Assembly (NCBI GenBank): GCA_963580285.1
Contig: CAUZLF010000259.1
Coordinates: 62,001-126,000 of the forward strand
Direction: 5' to 3'
Source of the DNA: Lucinisca nassula
Taxonomy: Eukaryota; Mollusca; Bivalvia; Lucinida; Lucinidae
DNA length: 64,000 nt
The notes beneath the pieces are model-generated. The model did no database searches. It worked only from the letters and a program-made list of their open reading frames with translations, and was not told the DNA's origin. Positions within the stretch are counted from its first letter, which is position 1. Each line of letters starts with the position of its first letter. Shown here in pieces: positions 20,070 through 30,236 of the stretch. Position numbers and translations under genes: made by a program.

Positions 20070-22023
20070 TGTATTAGAAATTTAAACCTGTATTAGAAAT
20101 GTTAAGATTCAACACCTGTTTTGGGGTCGTTTTTTGTTTTTACAATCGACCCAAAGTTACTAAAAGGCAAATCCAAAAATAATGCTGTTGCCCACGTGAC
20201 AATCACTGATTTGGGGAAAACAATATTATCATTATAAATAGAAAACGTCGCGCTGTTTTTGTCGATGTTACATGCAAGTCAGAGCTATCTATAGAGTCTG
20301 GTCAGGAATCGTGTGCTGGGTTTCTCAAACACTGAATACCCAGATCAGAATGTGGCGCGGAATGTGGCGTCTACTCAGCCGGCTGCTCAGGACTACACTG
20401 TTTGCTTAAATACTGGCATTTAAGGGTCAAACGAAATAGGTCAGGCCAATGCCAGGCTGCCTACATCATGAAAGGAAAACAAAAACAGTATCTTAATATA
20501 GACTTTCGGAAAATACTATTAATAAAACTGTAAGAAAGAAATGGACGTTTTCACAAATGTATGCTAAGCCGAACAAAAAAAAAAAAAAAAAAAAGACAAT
20601 ATAACGTTACTTTTCGCACTTCTGCTTATAGCATATCTTAGAACCTAGGAATATTTTAGAGCAAAACTTTTAAAGATGTTATCGTTATTAGACATACAGC
20701 ATAGACCCAGATCGGATAGACAGTACATCGCGTCTGATCAGGGTCAGCACTGTTCGCCATACATACAGCAACATTTTCATTTTAGAACATGATTAAGGTC
20801 CGTACACAGACCCTATAAAACGTGGGGAGGGCGCGAATTCCGGGTAATTTTCAAAATCGGATCGGCTGTCCATGCATATAAACCATGAATTTGATATAAT
20901 TTTCCAAATTAGGAGGGGTGGGTGGGGGTTGTCACTCCTGCGTACGGGCCTGCATTAACAGGTAGAATGAAGAAATTACTTTGTTTAAAAACATTGCACT
21001 GAAATCACTGTTATTCAGTTTTCCAGCACATATCAGTGCATATGAGGCTAAGCATTATCAATAAACTATATTATAAATCTGTTGAGATGATTGGATATAA
21101 GCGTATACAGAAGGGAAATAAACACATTAACAAATGATAAGTTAATAATTTGGAAAATCTTGAAGGAAAATGCTTCCAGTACAACACCAAGAATGTCATT
21201 TATTTATTTTTATTTTTTTCACTGAATTTTTTTCTTATAATGAAGCGATTTAATGAGTACCTACAATCTACATTATAAAGCAGCGCTTCTGTTGGTTGTT
21301 TTTGTCCGCGCGACTATCGCTGGCTATTAACAAAACCCAGGCAGCAGTGTTCAGTCTTCTCCCTGTGTCATCAGAGTGCTGTGTAAAACGAGTAATCTAG
21401 ACTGGGCTCATGTAAGGGGTATTGACTTATCAATCGACACAAAGAAAATCTGTACTGGGCTCGTGTACGAGGTATTCGCTAATACAGAAACTTCACGCCT
21501 GCTGTTTATTGTTGTTGACAATTAACAAAATCCAGGGACTGGTTGTTTATAGCACCTAAGAGGTCAGAGCGCAGTGTAAAAAGTAAATTCTGGGCTGTGC
21601 TCGTGCAGGGGGGGGGGGGGGGGAGGGAGGCTTTGGTAAATAGTGTATACCTGATCAGATGCCACATATCGCGGTGTCTGATCAGGTCTACTCCTACTCT
21701 GCTTGCTTTAAATACTGGAATTTAATGGTTCAACGAACAGATCAATTCTCAGTTCACGATATATTTTCCCAACCTACACTCAGAGACGATCGACCCACCG
21801 GTACTCACAATGCTTTATCTCAATATTTCCCCAACTAAGCTGTTACTGTACGCAAACAATCCTGCAAATCAACCCAATAAATCTTAAACAATTATGTAGA
21901 CAGAACTCTACATGGAAATGTGCCTAGCTATATAAAAGTGGTTAGTTCAGTCCCAATTAGTTTCTCTGTGTGTTCTTACGTTAGAAAGTCTTGCAAACTA
22001 ATGTAATTTTTCAGGGCCATAAA
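20070..22023. other. no gene recognised; GATCAGA-type palindromes
   Basis: Scattered pieces of the GATCAGA palindrome families (near 20345-20412, 20708-20760 and 21650-21712). A loosely duplicated block lies at 21290-21610 (TGGGCTCATGTAAGGGG / TGGGCTCGTGTACGAGG). A-run at about 20576, G-run at about 21608. Nothing supports a coding exon. Confidence 0.35.
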
Positions 22024-22236
22024 AGAGCTGAAACCCACCCGCACACGAGTACTGGTAAATAGCTTAGAGAATCTAAGCCTGCCCAGGCAAAGCGGTGCGA
22101 GTCGGCCCATCCATGCTAATAAACTCCATTGGTTTTATAGGACGGCAGGGATTGTGATGAAGGTAAAAGTCCCACAACTTGGAAGCAATGTCTCCAAAAT
22201 GACCTTTATAGTGTTGACGGGAACGCTAAACCTTAA
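22024..22236 (+). mobile_element. SINE C, 5'-truncated
   Basis: From AGCTGAAACCCACCCGCACA through TCTAAGCCTGCCCAGGCAAA to AAAATGACCTTTATAGTGTT. Confidence 0.75.
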
Positions 22237-22279
22237 ATATTCCTTCTTTTTAGACCAAACATAGATTTAGATAATATGG

Positions 22280-22330
22280 ATACTCGTTAGAATCGCCTCG
22301 ACGAGGCAGTTTTAACAAATACATATCGAT
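22280..22330. repeat. degenerate hairpin B
   Basis: ATACTCGTTAGAATCGCCTC then GACGAGGCAGTTTTAACAA; the arms are partly decayed. Confidence 0.55.
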
Positions 22331-22447
22331 CTCATCAATGCTATAGCAGTAGTAAGGAAGTTGCATTTCACCCTTGCGAAACCTTATAATTTTGAAAAGC
22401 CCAATGAATAAATTCCACGTGTGATCTGATCTAATATTTTTAGGTTA

Positions 22448-22669
22448 TTAACCCTAAAACGTGTTGGGAAATGACTGCCCCAATTTGCCTAGCGTTCCAT
22501 AAAAGGCACAAAGAAATATTGAACTAGTTTTGCGAAAAGTAGATGACAGAAATCAGCCTGAGCACATGCACAGTCTGGTCAGGGATTTTGCTGCCTTTGC
22601 CAAAATATATGCAGCGAGCAGACGACAATTCTTCCGACTGACAGTGAAGCGCTTGCCATTAATGGGTTA
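22448..22669. mobile_element. decayed TTAACCC-ended MITE (family G)
   Basis: Ends TTAACCCTAAAACGTGTTGG and CCATTAATGGGTTA. The central palindrome is eroded (CAGCCTGAGC, CTGGTCAGG). Confidence 0.5.
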
Positions 22670-23055
22670 TTTACAGTTCAATGTTTATAAACACATTCAA
22701 AAGAAGATAAATTCCATTAATTTCAGAAAATTTCTGTAAGTATTAAGGTAAAAATGCTTGCTTAATGTACTCACCTTATTGTTCTTATCAATATTACCTT
22801 ATTAGATGAACAACATTACATTTTAAATAGTTTTAAAAGAAATTAATGCATAAAAACTCTAATGAGCTTGAGCTCTAATTTCGTCTGCTGGTAAATTTTT
22901 ATCCACAGTACTGGGGGAATGAAAGCGAGGCTGAAATAAGATATTTTACAGAACGTTTTAAAGATAGATTGCAGACTGATTTACTCAGCTGGTCTCTACT
23001 AATGAGATAGTCTGTGTAGCAGTATAACGACGAGGGAACCAGTCTATTAATCCAC

Positions 23056-23147
23056 CTGAAGCAAACGCTTGATTGCGTGGCTGAGAAGCGTCTTGCAAAC
23101 CTTGATGCTGTAGCATAGACATTTTCCAATCTCGTCCATATTCTTAC
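23056..23147 (-). CDS. candidate internal exon, reverse strand (weak)
   Basis: On the reverse strand TTTTTTTTCGCAG (acceptor ending at 23148) is followed by GTAAGAAT and an ATG at 23139. This opens 28 codons rich in Cys, Lys and Leu, starting MDEIGKCLCYSIKVCKTLL, up to CAG before GTGG (possible donor at 23055). The peptide looks helical and protein-like, but no neighbouring exon or family was recognised, and a stop follows two codons into the putative intron. It could be the remnant of a repeat-borne gene. Confidence 0.25.
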
Positions 23148-23366
23148 CTGCGAAAAAAAATGGATTAAAAATATCAAAGACATGATCAGTAGTTTGTGCT
23201 TTACAGTTTCTGTGATTCCAGTATACACATAAACCATTCATCAACGAATCAATGTTGTTTCTCAACAAGAACAACATGCAAATATAAAGAGTAGTCCAAA
23301 ATTACATTTCTACCGAATGCTTTATTAAGTAGGTGCACGTGCACATTATGTTGATTCTTTAAAAAA

Positions 23367-23505
23367 CTTCGAAATGATAGGTCCGTATTAGCTAAAATAA
23401 GGTTGAGTGCTCAAAACCTGGTAGTTGAGAGAGGCAGATATGGTATTACCCTGAGGCAAAATAGGTTATGCGGTGTATGCTCAGTTAAAGATGAGGAACA
23501 CGTGG
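23367..23505 (+). pseudogene. LINE C-terminal fragment
   Basis: The frame reads RNDRSVLAKIRLSAQNL then ERGRYGITLRQNRLCGVC and DEEHVVS. This resembles the C-x2-C...H tail that follows the RT in many CR1/L2/RTE-like LINEs. It runs straight into the truncated 5' LTR of the gypsy element. Confidence 0.55.
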
Positions 23506-23584
23506 TCAGTTTCTCTTATGTGCATGTAGATGTTTGTTGAATAAAAGAGTATACAGCATTTGCCATATTGTTTCTAATATATCA
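23506..23584 (+). repeat. 5' LTR of the gypsy element, truncated
   Basis: Matches the last 80 bp of the 3' LTR (CTCTTATGTGCATGTAGATG, AATAAAAGAGTATACAGCAT, ending CTAATATATCA). The first 65 bp or so are missing, where LINE sequence abuts. The AATAAA at about 23540 is the likely polyadenylation signal. Confidence 0.85.
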
Positions 23585-23597
23585 TGGTGTCAGAAGT
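23585..23597 (+). promoter_or_regulatory. primer binding site, tRNA-Leu type
   Basis: TGGTGTCAGAAGT directly follows the LTR end. It is complementary to the 3' end of eukaryotic tRNA-Leu including CCA, as known for several gypsy lineages. Confidence 0.75.
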
Positions 23598-24090
23598 AAA
23601 ACAGAAATAAAATCTTTTTGTAATTACCGATTGAATTTGTGCCGATTCAATAGGCAAAATGGAAAGATTACAACCACCTTCTCTTTTGCGTTTAACTGGA
23701 ATTTTGTCAGAGAATTGGAGGCGTTTTAAGTAACAGTTTGAAATTTATTTGACAGCTACAGGAATCGCAGAAAAGGAAGAAAGTATAAAATCAGTACATT
23801 TCTTCATGTAGTTGGTCCTGGATGCTTGGAAATCTACAATGCATTTACCTGGGAAACAGATGGTGATGAAAAGAAACTTGCCAAAATCATGAAAAAATTT
23901 AAGGCATATTGTAATCCAAGAAAGAACTTGACATATTAAAGACACATTTTCAACACGAAAAAAAAAAAAAAAAAAAAAAAAACAGAAACAAAACAAAAAA
24001 AAAAAAAAAAAACACAAGCTGGTGAAAGCATAGATGCATATGTCACAGACAGAGAAACAAAGCCAAGTTATGTGAATTCGGCACATTGAA

Positions 24091-24151
24091 AAGTAGAAGT
24101 AAAACAAAGATCAGGAATTGATACAATTAACATACTCCACCCATAAAAGAC
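24091..24151 (-). repeat. repeat A fragment in gag
   Basis: AGTAGAAGTAAAACAAAGAT to CTCCACCCATAAAAGAC is the extreme 3' end of repeat A. The gag frame is recognisable on both sides, so it is inserted. Confidence 0.75.
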
Positions 24152-24373
24152 TCATTAATTAGGGACATTGTAGTATGCGGAATAATACGTGAAGTGGTGA
24201 GGGCTAGGCTGTTAAGAGACTCTGAACTTGCGTTAGAAAAGGCGAGAGATACCTTAGGGCGGTTGAAACTAGTGAGACACAGTTAAAAAGTCTCATATTC
24301 TAGACAGGTTTTTAATTATTTGGACCCCATTTTGATTTATATCAGTATTTGAATCGACTGTCTATTCGAAATT

Positions 24374-24528
24374 CGCAACATTGCAGTATGTTTCCTCTGG
24401 CTTTCTTTGCTGGATCATTACAGGGTCACTGATGAGGCTTTATTAGCCGAAACTACGTAGTATGACCCAACTTCTTTCTCATGAATGTTTTCATTGCTCT
24501 TAAAGGAACTCGGTTTTGATTTTTATTT
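24374..24528 (+). mobile_element. ribozyme-bearing unit 1
   Basis: About 155 bp inserted in gag, carrying the hammerhead motif. The same unit lies inverted at about 28205-28362; the two form an inverted repeat 3.7 kb apart. Shared pieces include CAGTATGTTTCCTCTGGC and TTGCTCTTAAAGGAACTC. Confidence 0.75.
24423..24468 (+). ncRNA. hammerhead ribozyme motif 1 (core intact)
   Basis: Stem I is GGGTCA (24423-24428) with TGACCC (24463-24468), 6 of 6 paired. Core CTGATGA is 24429-24435. Stem II is GGC (24436-24438) with GCC (24446-24448) and a 7-base loop. GAAA is 24449-24452. A minimal stem III is ACT with AGT around ACGT (24452-24461). The nucleotide at the cleavage site is A24462, giving a permitted GUA triplet. 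All conserved core positions of the family are present. Type I hammerheads with very short stem III are known from Penelope-like elements and retrozymes; such forms often cleave best as dimers. Activity is inferred. Confidence 0.85.
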
Positions 24529-24778
24529 GCTGAGGAGAAGTCAATATATTTTGTCCAAAAGAGAGGAAATTTTAAGCCCAAGCCGAAAACAGCAAAGAAA
24601 GGAGCATCTCGCCAACCTGCTAAACAGCTCAGTAAAGAACCAGCACCACTGTCATATAAGTTTCAAAATGTGGGCATACTCATGAACAAATGAAATGTCC
24701 TGCATATGGAAAGAAATGGAGAAATTGTTCAAAATTTAACCACTTTGCTAAGATGTGTAAAATAAGTTGTAGAAAGGG

Positions 24779-24894
24779 TTATCCTTTGGAAGCAAGGAAT
24801 ACACCACAGAACTGGAAAATATGGAGTGTACATGTTTTCTGGGCCAGACTAGCTAGTTTCGGCCATTTAGGCCTCATCTGTGGCACAAGACAGA
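24779..24894 (-). mobile_element. ribozyme-bearing unit 2 in gag
   Basis: Reverse-strand copy of the sequence at 31137-31255: on the forward strand CTTTGGAAGCAAGGAATACA, ATATGGAGTGTACATG, then the inverted ribozyme motif. Gag sequence resumes after it at ACAAGACAGAAATTACATGC. Confidence 0.7.
24841..24886 (-). ncRNA. hammerhead-like motif 4 (degenerate)
   Basis: On the reverse strand: GTGCCA (stem I), core CAGATGA, stem II GGCC/GGCC with a 5-base loop, GAAA, stem III ACT-AGCT-AGT, C at the cleavage position, TGGCCC (stem I). The core U4 is changed to A and stem I has one mismatch, so activity is unlikely. Confidence 0.7.
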
Positions 24895-24943
24895 AATTAC
24901 ATGCTTTGGATGGTAATAATCAGAACAGTGACGAATCAGACTA

Positions 24944-25246
24944 AGCCCCCCCCCCACCCCGCCTCCAGTGGAATTCGTTTCCGCTGACCGTTCCAAGGCA
25001 GTTCTTCTGTCGCGGTTTATTTTTGTAAGGGTTTGTCTTTGGGTGTTTATGTCGCTTATATTATTTTATTTTGGATAGCCTATTGGCCGTTTTGTGGGAT
25101 AGTAACTGTCCTTTTGGCTTTCCGCTATTGATGTTTCTATTGGGGTCTATTGTTTCGTGTTTGTGTTTCTTTCCCTTTGGTGTCTCTGATGGGAGCTGTG
25201 GGTAATTGTATTGATTCGGATCATTGCCTCCACTTCTATTTTTAAT
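24944..25246 (+). repeat. repeat A in the gypsy gag-pol junction
   Basis: A C-run, CGCTGACCGTTCCAAGGCAG, GTCGCGGTTTATTTTTG, TTTTGTGGGATAGTAACTG, ending CATTGCCTCCACTTCTATTT. It interrupts gypsy coding sequence between the gag knuckle and the protease. Confidence 0.8.
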
Positions 25247-28215
25247 ACGATCAGGACTTTGTGGAAAGTGTAGAAAGTGTATCTAGCAACGAGAAAGACT
25301 GGAAAATAGTTGCGGAAGTAAGTGGTAAGAAGCTTGAAATGAAATTGAACACTGGAGCTCAATGCAATGTATTACCTCTTGGAGTATGCGAAAGACTGAG
25401 TGACAGTCCTCTTACAAATCAAGAGTCAAATCAGGACATAAGCTAAACACAATTGGTAGGGCAGCACTACTTGTTGAGACTAAAGTTAGATACTCCCCAG
25501 TAGAATTTCAAGTTGTAGATCACAAAGCATAGCCTGTGTTAGGCTTACGGACTTGTTTAGGCTGACAGTTGATTAAAAGGATGTATACAGTGAACACTGA
25601 AGATCCTAATCTGTTGTTAAAAGAATATACAGTGATATATTTGAAGGTTTAGGATGCCCCCCCAGGGGATTATAACATTCAGCTTCAAGACAATGCTAAA
25701 CCAGTGATTAACCATCCTAGGAAGATACCATTTGCTCAAAGATCAAGAAAGAATTAGATAGAATGGTTGGAGATGGTGTGATTGAGGCATGGACTGAACC
25801 CTCAGACTAGGTTAATAGTATTGTTGTTACGGAAAAAGTAAATAAAAAGGATGTGAGAATATGCCTTGATCCTAGGGACTTGAATAAATATATATAAAAA
25901 AGAACATTATCCAATGAAAACTGTAGAGGAAGTGGCTGCACAGGTTGAGAGAGCTACTGTCTTCAGTAAGTTAGATGCATCTTGCGAATTTTGGCAGATT
26001 CGTCTCCGAAATAGCTGCACGAATTTAACTGTGTTCAACACTCCATTTGGCAGGTATAAATTCTTAAGAATGGCCTTGGCCTTGTAAGTTCGTCGGAAGT
26101 ATGGTAGAGAGCAGTTTCTCAGCTGTATGAGAACATGGAAGGATATGCAGTTATCGCTGACGATACTTTAGTTTAGGGTAGTAACAAGGAAGACCGCAAT
26201 AAGAGATTACGGGCCGGGTTACAGAAAGCTAGGCCTCGAATCTCAAACTAAACAAGTCAAAATATAAAATAGGACTTCCGGAAGTTACCTATGTTGGTCA
26301 TACATTTACAAAAAAGGGCTGAAAAGCTAGTCAAAGCCATGTGGAAGCCATATTAAAAATGGGAGAGCCACGGGACAAAACAGAGCTTATGAGATTTCAA
26401 GGGGTGATTAACTATCTTGGGAAGTATATTCCTAACCTATCTAGCTTGAATAAGTCTCTGAGAGAATTGCTTGAAAAAGATGTAGCTTGGCATTGGATAG
26501 GGCAGCATAGTCTTTGTTTTCAGCAAGTGAAGGAAGTCCTCAAAAAAGCGCCTGTTCTGAAATACTATGATCTGGACTAAGGTGAAATAACTCTTCATGT
26601 GCTTCAAAACATGGACTAGGTGCGTGCATTATGCAGAAAGGTCAGCCAGTAGCTTATGGATCCAGATCATTGACAAAAACAGAATTATGCACAGATTGAG
26701 GAAATGTATGGTTGACAAAATTTCATAGCTATATTTTTGATCAGAAAACAAATGTTGAAAACTATAAAAAAAAAACGTTGTATCTTTGTCCACCCAGGAT
26801 AGTCAAAATGATGGAAAAAGTCCAGAAATATGACTTACATGTAATGTTCAAACCGGGGAAAGAAATGTTCATTAGTGACACACTGAGCAGAAAACCGTTA
26901 AAAACAACAGTTGGAGAAGAAAGCTTTAGAGAGTATACAGTATTCAGTTTGGAAAATTTACCAGTTAGCCAAGAAATTATGTCAAACTGAAATGGATCCT
27001 GTGATGATTAAGATGAAACATATAATTTAAAGGGTTGGTCACAAATTAAGATGGATGTTGATCCATGCTTGAGAGAATACTGGAATTTTAGAGATGAGCT
27101 TAGTGAAAGGGATGGACTCATACTGAAAGGTGAAAGAATCATAAAAGTATGCGTAAAGAAATGACGGATAAAATTCATAATGTAAGCCATCTTGGGTACA
27201 GAAATGTATTCGTAGAGCTCGTGAAATTGTATTTTGGCCGGGAATAAATGGGCAAATCAAAGACAAAGTTGCATCATGTGAAATCTGCAATGAGTTCAGA
27301 AAATCGCAAGCAAAGCAACGTTTGAAACCACATGAGATTCCAGATAGGTCATGGCAAATTTTAGGGACTGATGCATTTGAACTGGATGGACAAACCTATT
27401 TAGGTCTAGTGGATTATTACTCGAATTTTTTTAAGTCTCTAAAATCAGTGGAACAGGAAGTGAACCCATAATAGCTTCGTTGAAACAGAACTTTGTTAGA
27501 CATAGGATTCCTGAGAAACTTATCAGTGATAATATGGGTGGATATATAAGTCAGCTATTTGCTGATTTTGTGAAAACAGTACCAGTTTAATCATGTCACA
27601 TCTTCGCCAAGATATCCTAGATAAAGTGGAATGGCAGAAAGGACAGTGCAAACGGTTAAAAAATTGTTGAAAAAAAAAGCAAAACGGAATGGATCTGATC
27701 CGTATCTTACTCTTCTGGAACTTAGGAATACACCCATTGAAGGTCTTGGATCACCTGTTAAGCTATTGTATGGACGCAGAACTATGTCACTTTTACCTGT
27801 ACAACCCTCATTGAATCCTGACAAGGTGACAGTAAATGTTCCTTTGGTTTTAAATGGAATACAGCAAGAACAGAAATATTATTATGACAGGAACACTAAG
27901 CCTTTAAAACCGCTAGATCGATGTGAACAACTAGGGGTTAGATTGGACAGGCAACTATGGGAGCCAGGGGTTGTTGAATCAAAATGCCAGGAACCAAGGT
28001 CATATAAGGTTAAAATGGAATCAGGTTCACTCTTAAGGAGAAATAGAGAACATTTATTGAAAACGAAAGAAAGAAGGAAAACAGAAAGGCAAACCGATAT
28101 CGGCGATGTGTGTACACAAACAGAACAACAGAACCAGGGACAAGAACAACTGTTGCCTGAGGTACAAACGTTACCAGGGCAGAGAGTAACATCAAGTGGT
28201 AGAATAGTGAATAAA

Positions 28216-28364
28216 AATCAAAAATGAGTTCCTTTAAGAGCAATGAAAATATTCATAAGAAAGAAGATGGGCCATACTACGTAGTTTCGGCTAATAAAGC
28301 CTCACCAGTGACCCTGTTATGATCCGGCAAAGAAAGCCAGAGGGAACATACTGCAATCTGCAAA
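28216..28364 (-). mobile_element. ribozyme-bearing unit 3 at the end of pol
   Basis: Inverted relative to unit 1 (24374-24528) and about 90% similar by eye. Pol coding sequence resumes after it as KRFEDFVMSLEMD near 28371, so the unit is an insertion. Confidence 0.75.
28269..28314 (-). ncRNA. hammerhead-like motif 2 (one core change)
   Basis: Reverse strand: GGGTCA and TGGCCC (stem I, one G-U pair), core CTGGTGA where the family has CTGATGA (A6 to G), stem II GGC/GCC, GAAA, minimal stem III ACT-ACGT-AGT, A at the cleavage position. The single core change should abolish or sharply reduce cleavage. Confidence 0.75.
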
Positions 28365-28609
28365 CGCCGAAACGGTTTGAAGATTTTGTTATGTCGTTAG
28401 AGATGGATTAAGTCATTGTGTGGCTAAAGTGAAAATGCAAATCAGTATGTGTGCAATGTTAAAAATCAGTAAACATCATATTATGCAGTCTGTTTTGATA
28501 GTATGTTTTATATGTTTTTTGAAGCAATGGTTTCTTTTTATATTTTTTCTCTTCTACTTAGTTTGCAAGAACTAATGACGCGATGACTTTGATTTTGAGA
28601 TTGTAAATT

Positions 28610-29120
28610 TTCCTTTTTTGGATGGTGATGTTCCTCGTGCGCCATCCTATGGCGTTTATAGTTCGCAATTAATTCGATTTGCTAGCGTGTGTAGTCATGT
28701 AACTGACTTCAACACTCGTAATAAATTATTAACGGCTAAACTTCTTAATCAGGCTTATCGGTACCATAAACTACGCAAAGCCTTTCAAAATTTTATAGAC
28801 GCCATCCTGATTTAATTTCAAAATTCAATATTGGACTTAAATCTCTTCTGCAACAAGGTCTATCGGAACCCGAATTTTATGGTGACTTAGTATATTAATT
28901 CAGAAAAATATATAACCGCAATGACTTCAGCACCCAATTTCGTAAAATCATTCTTCGATATAAAAAGATTGGGTACAACATGGATGTTATACGACCGACT
29001 GCATGCATGATAGTTAACCCAATCACGGTTGGCAACTTTGCTCCCCTCTTTAATTGCACGCCGGTGGGTCAGGCCACAGATTATACGACGGTTGCAACGT
29101 AAATGCTTATTGAGAATTAG
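28610..29120 (+). pseudogene. reverse-transcriptase-related C-terminal fragment
   Basis: Begins DGDVPRAPSYGVYSSQLI then RFASVCSHVTDFNTRNKLL and YRYHKLRKAFQNF. Such sequence follows the catalytic domain in a class of reverse-transcriptase proteins common in bivalve and coral genomes. It is frameshifted after about 28815, and traces continue to 29120. I cannot place it securely; a Penelope-like origin is one possibility. A second, more decayed copy is at 32150-32545 on the reverse strand. In both cases repeat A follows, so A is probably this element's 3' tail. Confidence 0.6.
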
Positions 29121-29132
29121 AGAGATCTAATT

Positions 29133-29687
29133 CAAGGTAATGTTGGTTGGTGCCTGATGCTCTGTCTCTGGTCGGGCCCATCGGAGTCTAACTGTTGGTT
29201 TTCTTTTGCTCCAGCATTTCGGTGATTTCTTGCTGTCGAGTCCTCACCGTTGTCTCACCTCTGTGGTTCTTTGATTATTTGTGTTCTAGGAGATGTTGCA
29301 CTGATGAGTTAGGAGGCCTTCATGCGGACTGAACAAATTGTTTGTCTAAATCGCGACGGAAGTAAGGGAAAGGATTGTGGCCACGTAAAATCGATTTAAG
29401 CCCCCCCCCCCCCCAGTGGAAATCTTTCCACTGACCGTTCCAAGGCGGTTCTTCTGTGGCGGTTTGTTTGTGTTGTTGTTTGTTACTTACTGTGTGTGTC
29501 GCTTGTGTCTTTTTATTTTGGATGGCCATATGGCCATTTTGTGGGAAAGTAACTGTCCTTATGGCCTTCCTTTGTTTAGGTTTCCATTGTGGTCTGGTCG
29601 CTTCGTGTTTGTGTTTCTTTCACTTTGGTGTCTTTGGTGGGTGGAGTGGGTTAATCGTATCGATTCCTGATCTTTGTTTTACTTCTA
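29133..29687 (+). repeat. repeat A, long form, downstream of the RT-like fragment
   Basis: Most complete copy: ATCGGAGTCTAACTGTTGG, CACTGATGAGTTAGGAGGCC, a C-run (29401-29414), CTTTCCACTGACCGTTCC, TTTTGTGGGAAAGTAACTG, ending TTGTTTTACTTCTAC. The two overlapping frames within it have no support as genes. Confidence 0.85.
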
Positions 29688-30088
29688 CTAACAATGAGAT
29701 GTTTGCTGTATAAGTGAAGTGTATTTGTGCTTAGTGATTTATTTCATATAAGTGTTTATTCTTATTCTAATTTTTGGAGTACAGTATAGTTTCCCCACAC
29801 ACAAAATTCCAGAGGAATAATGTAATGGAAATTATGTACTGCATTGCAAAATGTTTATTTTACTGCAAATGATTATCAGCAGCTTGTCATTCACAGGTTA
29901 ACAGCACACTGTGAGGCCATGAGAACCAGACGCTCCTTGTTATCAAATGATTTATAACTTTGTACCAGAAACTGACTCCCCATTCATGAGAATAAGACTT
30001 TTCATGATTGTAGTAGTACTAAAATTTAAATGCAGTTATTTTTTAAGATCATATTTCAATAAATAAGTTTTAGATTTTAAGAGGGGAG

Positions 30089-30236
30089 ATGTCAGGCTAT
30101 ATGGTATGAAACCCATGCTAGCAGATATATATAATCTGAAGTATTTAGCCCATGTGGTCAGTTGCTCTTATGTGCATGTAGATGTTTGATGAATAAAAGA
30201 GTATACAGCATTTACCGTATTGTTCCTAATATTTCA
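30089..30236 (+). repeat. 3' LTR of the gypsy element (148 bp)
   Basis: Starts TGTCAGGCTATATGG directly after the polypurine tract and ends CCTAATATTTCA, so it has TG...CA ends. It has AATAAA at about 30191 and matches the truncated 5' LTR. Confidence 0.85.

Larger units (their letters stand above)
23659..24943 (+). pseudogene. gypsy gag pseudogene
   Basis: The frame opens at ATG 23659 (MERLQPPSLLRLTG...). Pieces of a gypsy capsid follow (ENWRRF, IYLTATGIAEKEESIKS), with stops and shifts. An A-rich tract (23959-24012) and three insertions (24091-24151, about 24374-24528, 24779-24894) break it up. The nucleocapsid knuckle near 24735-24765 (NCSKFNHFAKMC) has lost its first cysteine, replaced by Trp. 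The last part, near 24894-24943, links across repeat A to the protease region. Confidence 0.75.
25247..28410 (+). pseudogene. gypsy pol pseudogene (PR-RT-RH-IN)
   Basis: Protease region 25262-25447: the active-site motif reads LNTGAQCNVLP, with Asp replaced by Asn. RT region about 25640-26340: FSKLDASCEFWQIRL and the catalytic box as IADD near 26154, with multiple stops. RT connection/RNase H about 26341-26990 (LMRFQGVINYLGKYIPNLS; SRKPL at the end of RNase H). Integrase about 27150-28227: CEICNEFRKSQAKQ zinc motif, DAFELDGQTYLGLVDYYS with two Asp, and AERTVQTVKKLLKKKA. The longest intact frame is 27631-28227, 198 codons of the integrase C-terminus. The end is broken by a ribozyme unit at 28216; the frame can be followed on to a stop near 28410. 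Confidence 0.8.
23506..30236 (+). mobile_element. decayed Ty3/gypsy LTR retrotransposon with nested insertions
   Basis: In order: truncated 5' LTR (to 23584), primer site, gag, protease, RT/RNase H, integrase, a non-coding 3' stretch, a polypurine tract AAGAGGGGAGA (30078-30088) and the 3' LTR (30089-30236). At least five insertions open it: repeat A pieces at 24091 and 24944, ribozyme-bearing units near 24374, 24779 and 28216, and an RT-like/repeat A unit at about 28610-29687. All open reading frames are broken, so the copy cannot be autonomous. Confidence 0.85.

Noticed and set aside
22899..23237. 112-codon reverse-strand frame
   Set aside because: It covers the candidate exon in another frame and has no domain; only the short acceptor-donor segment is listed, at low confidence.
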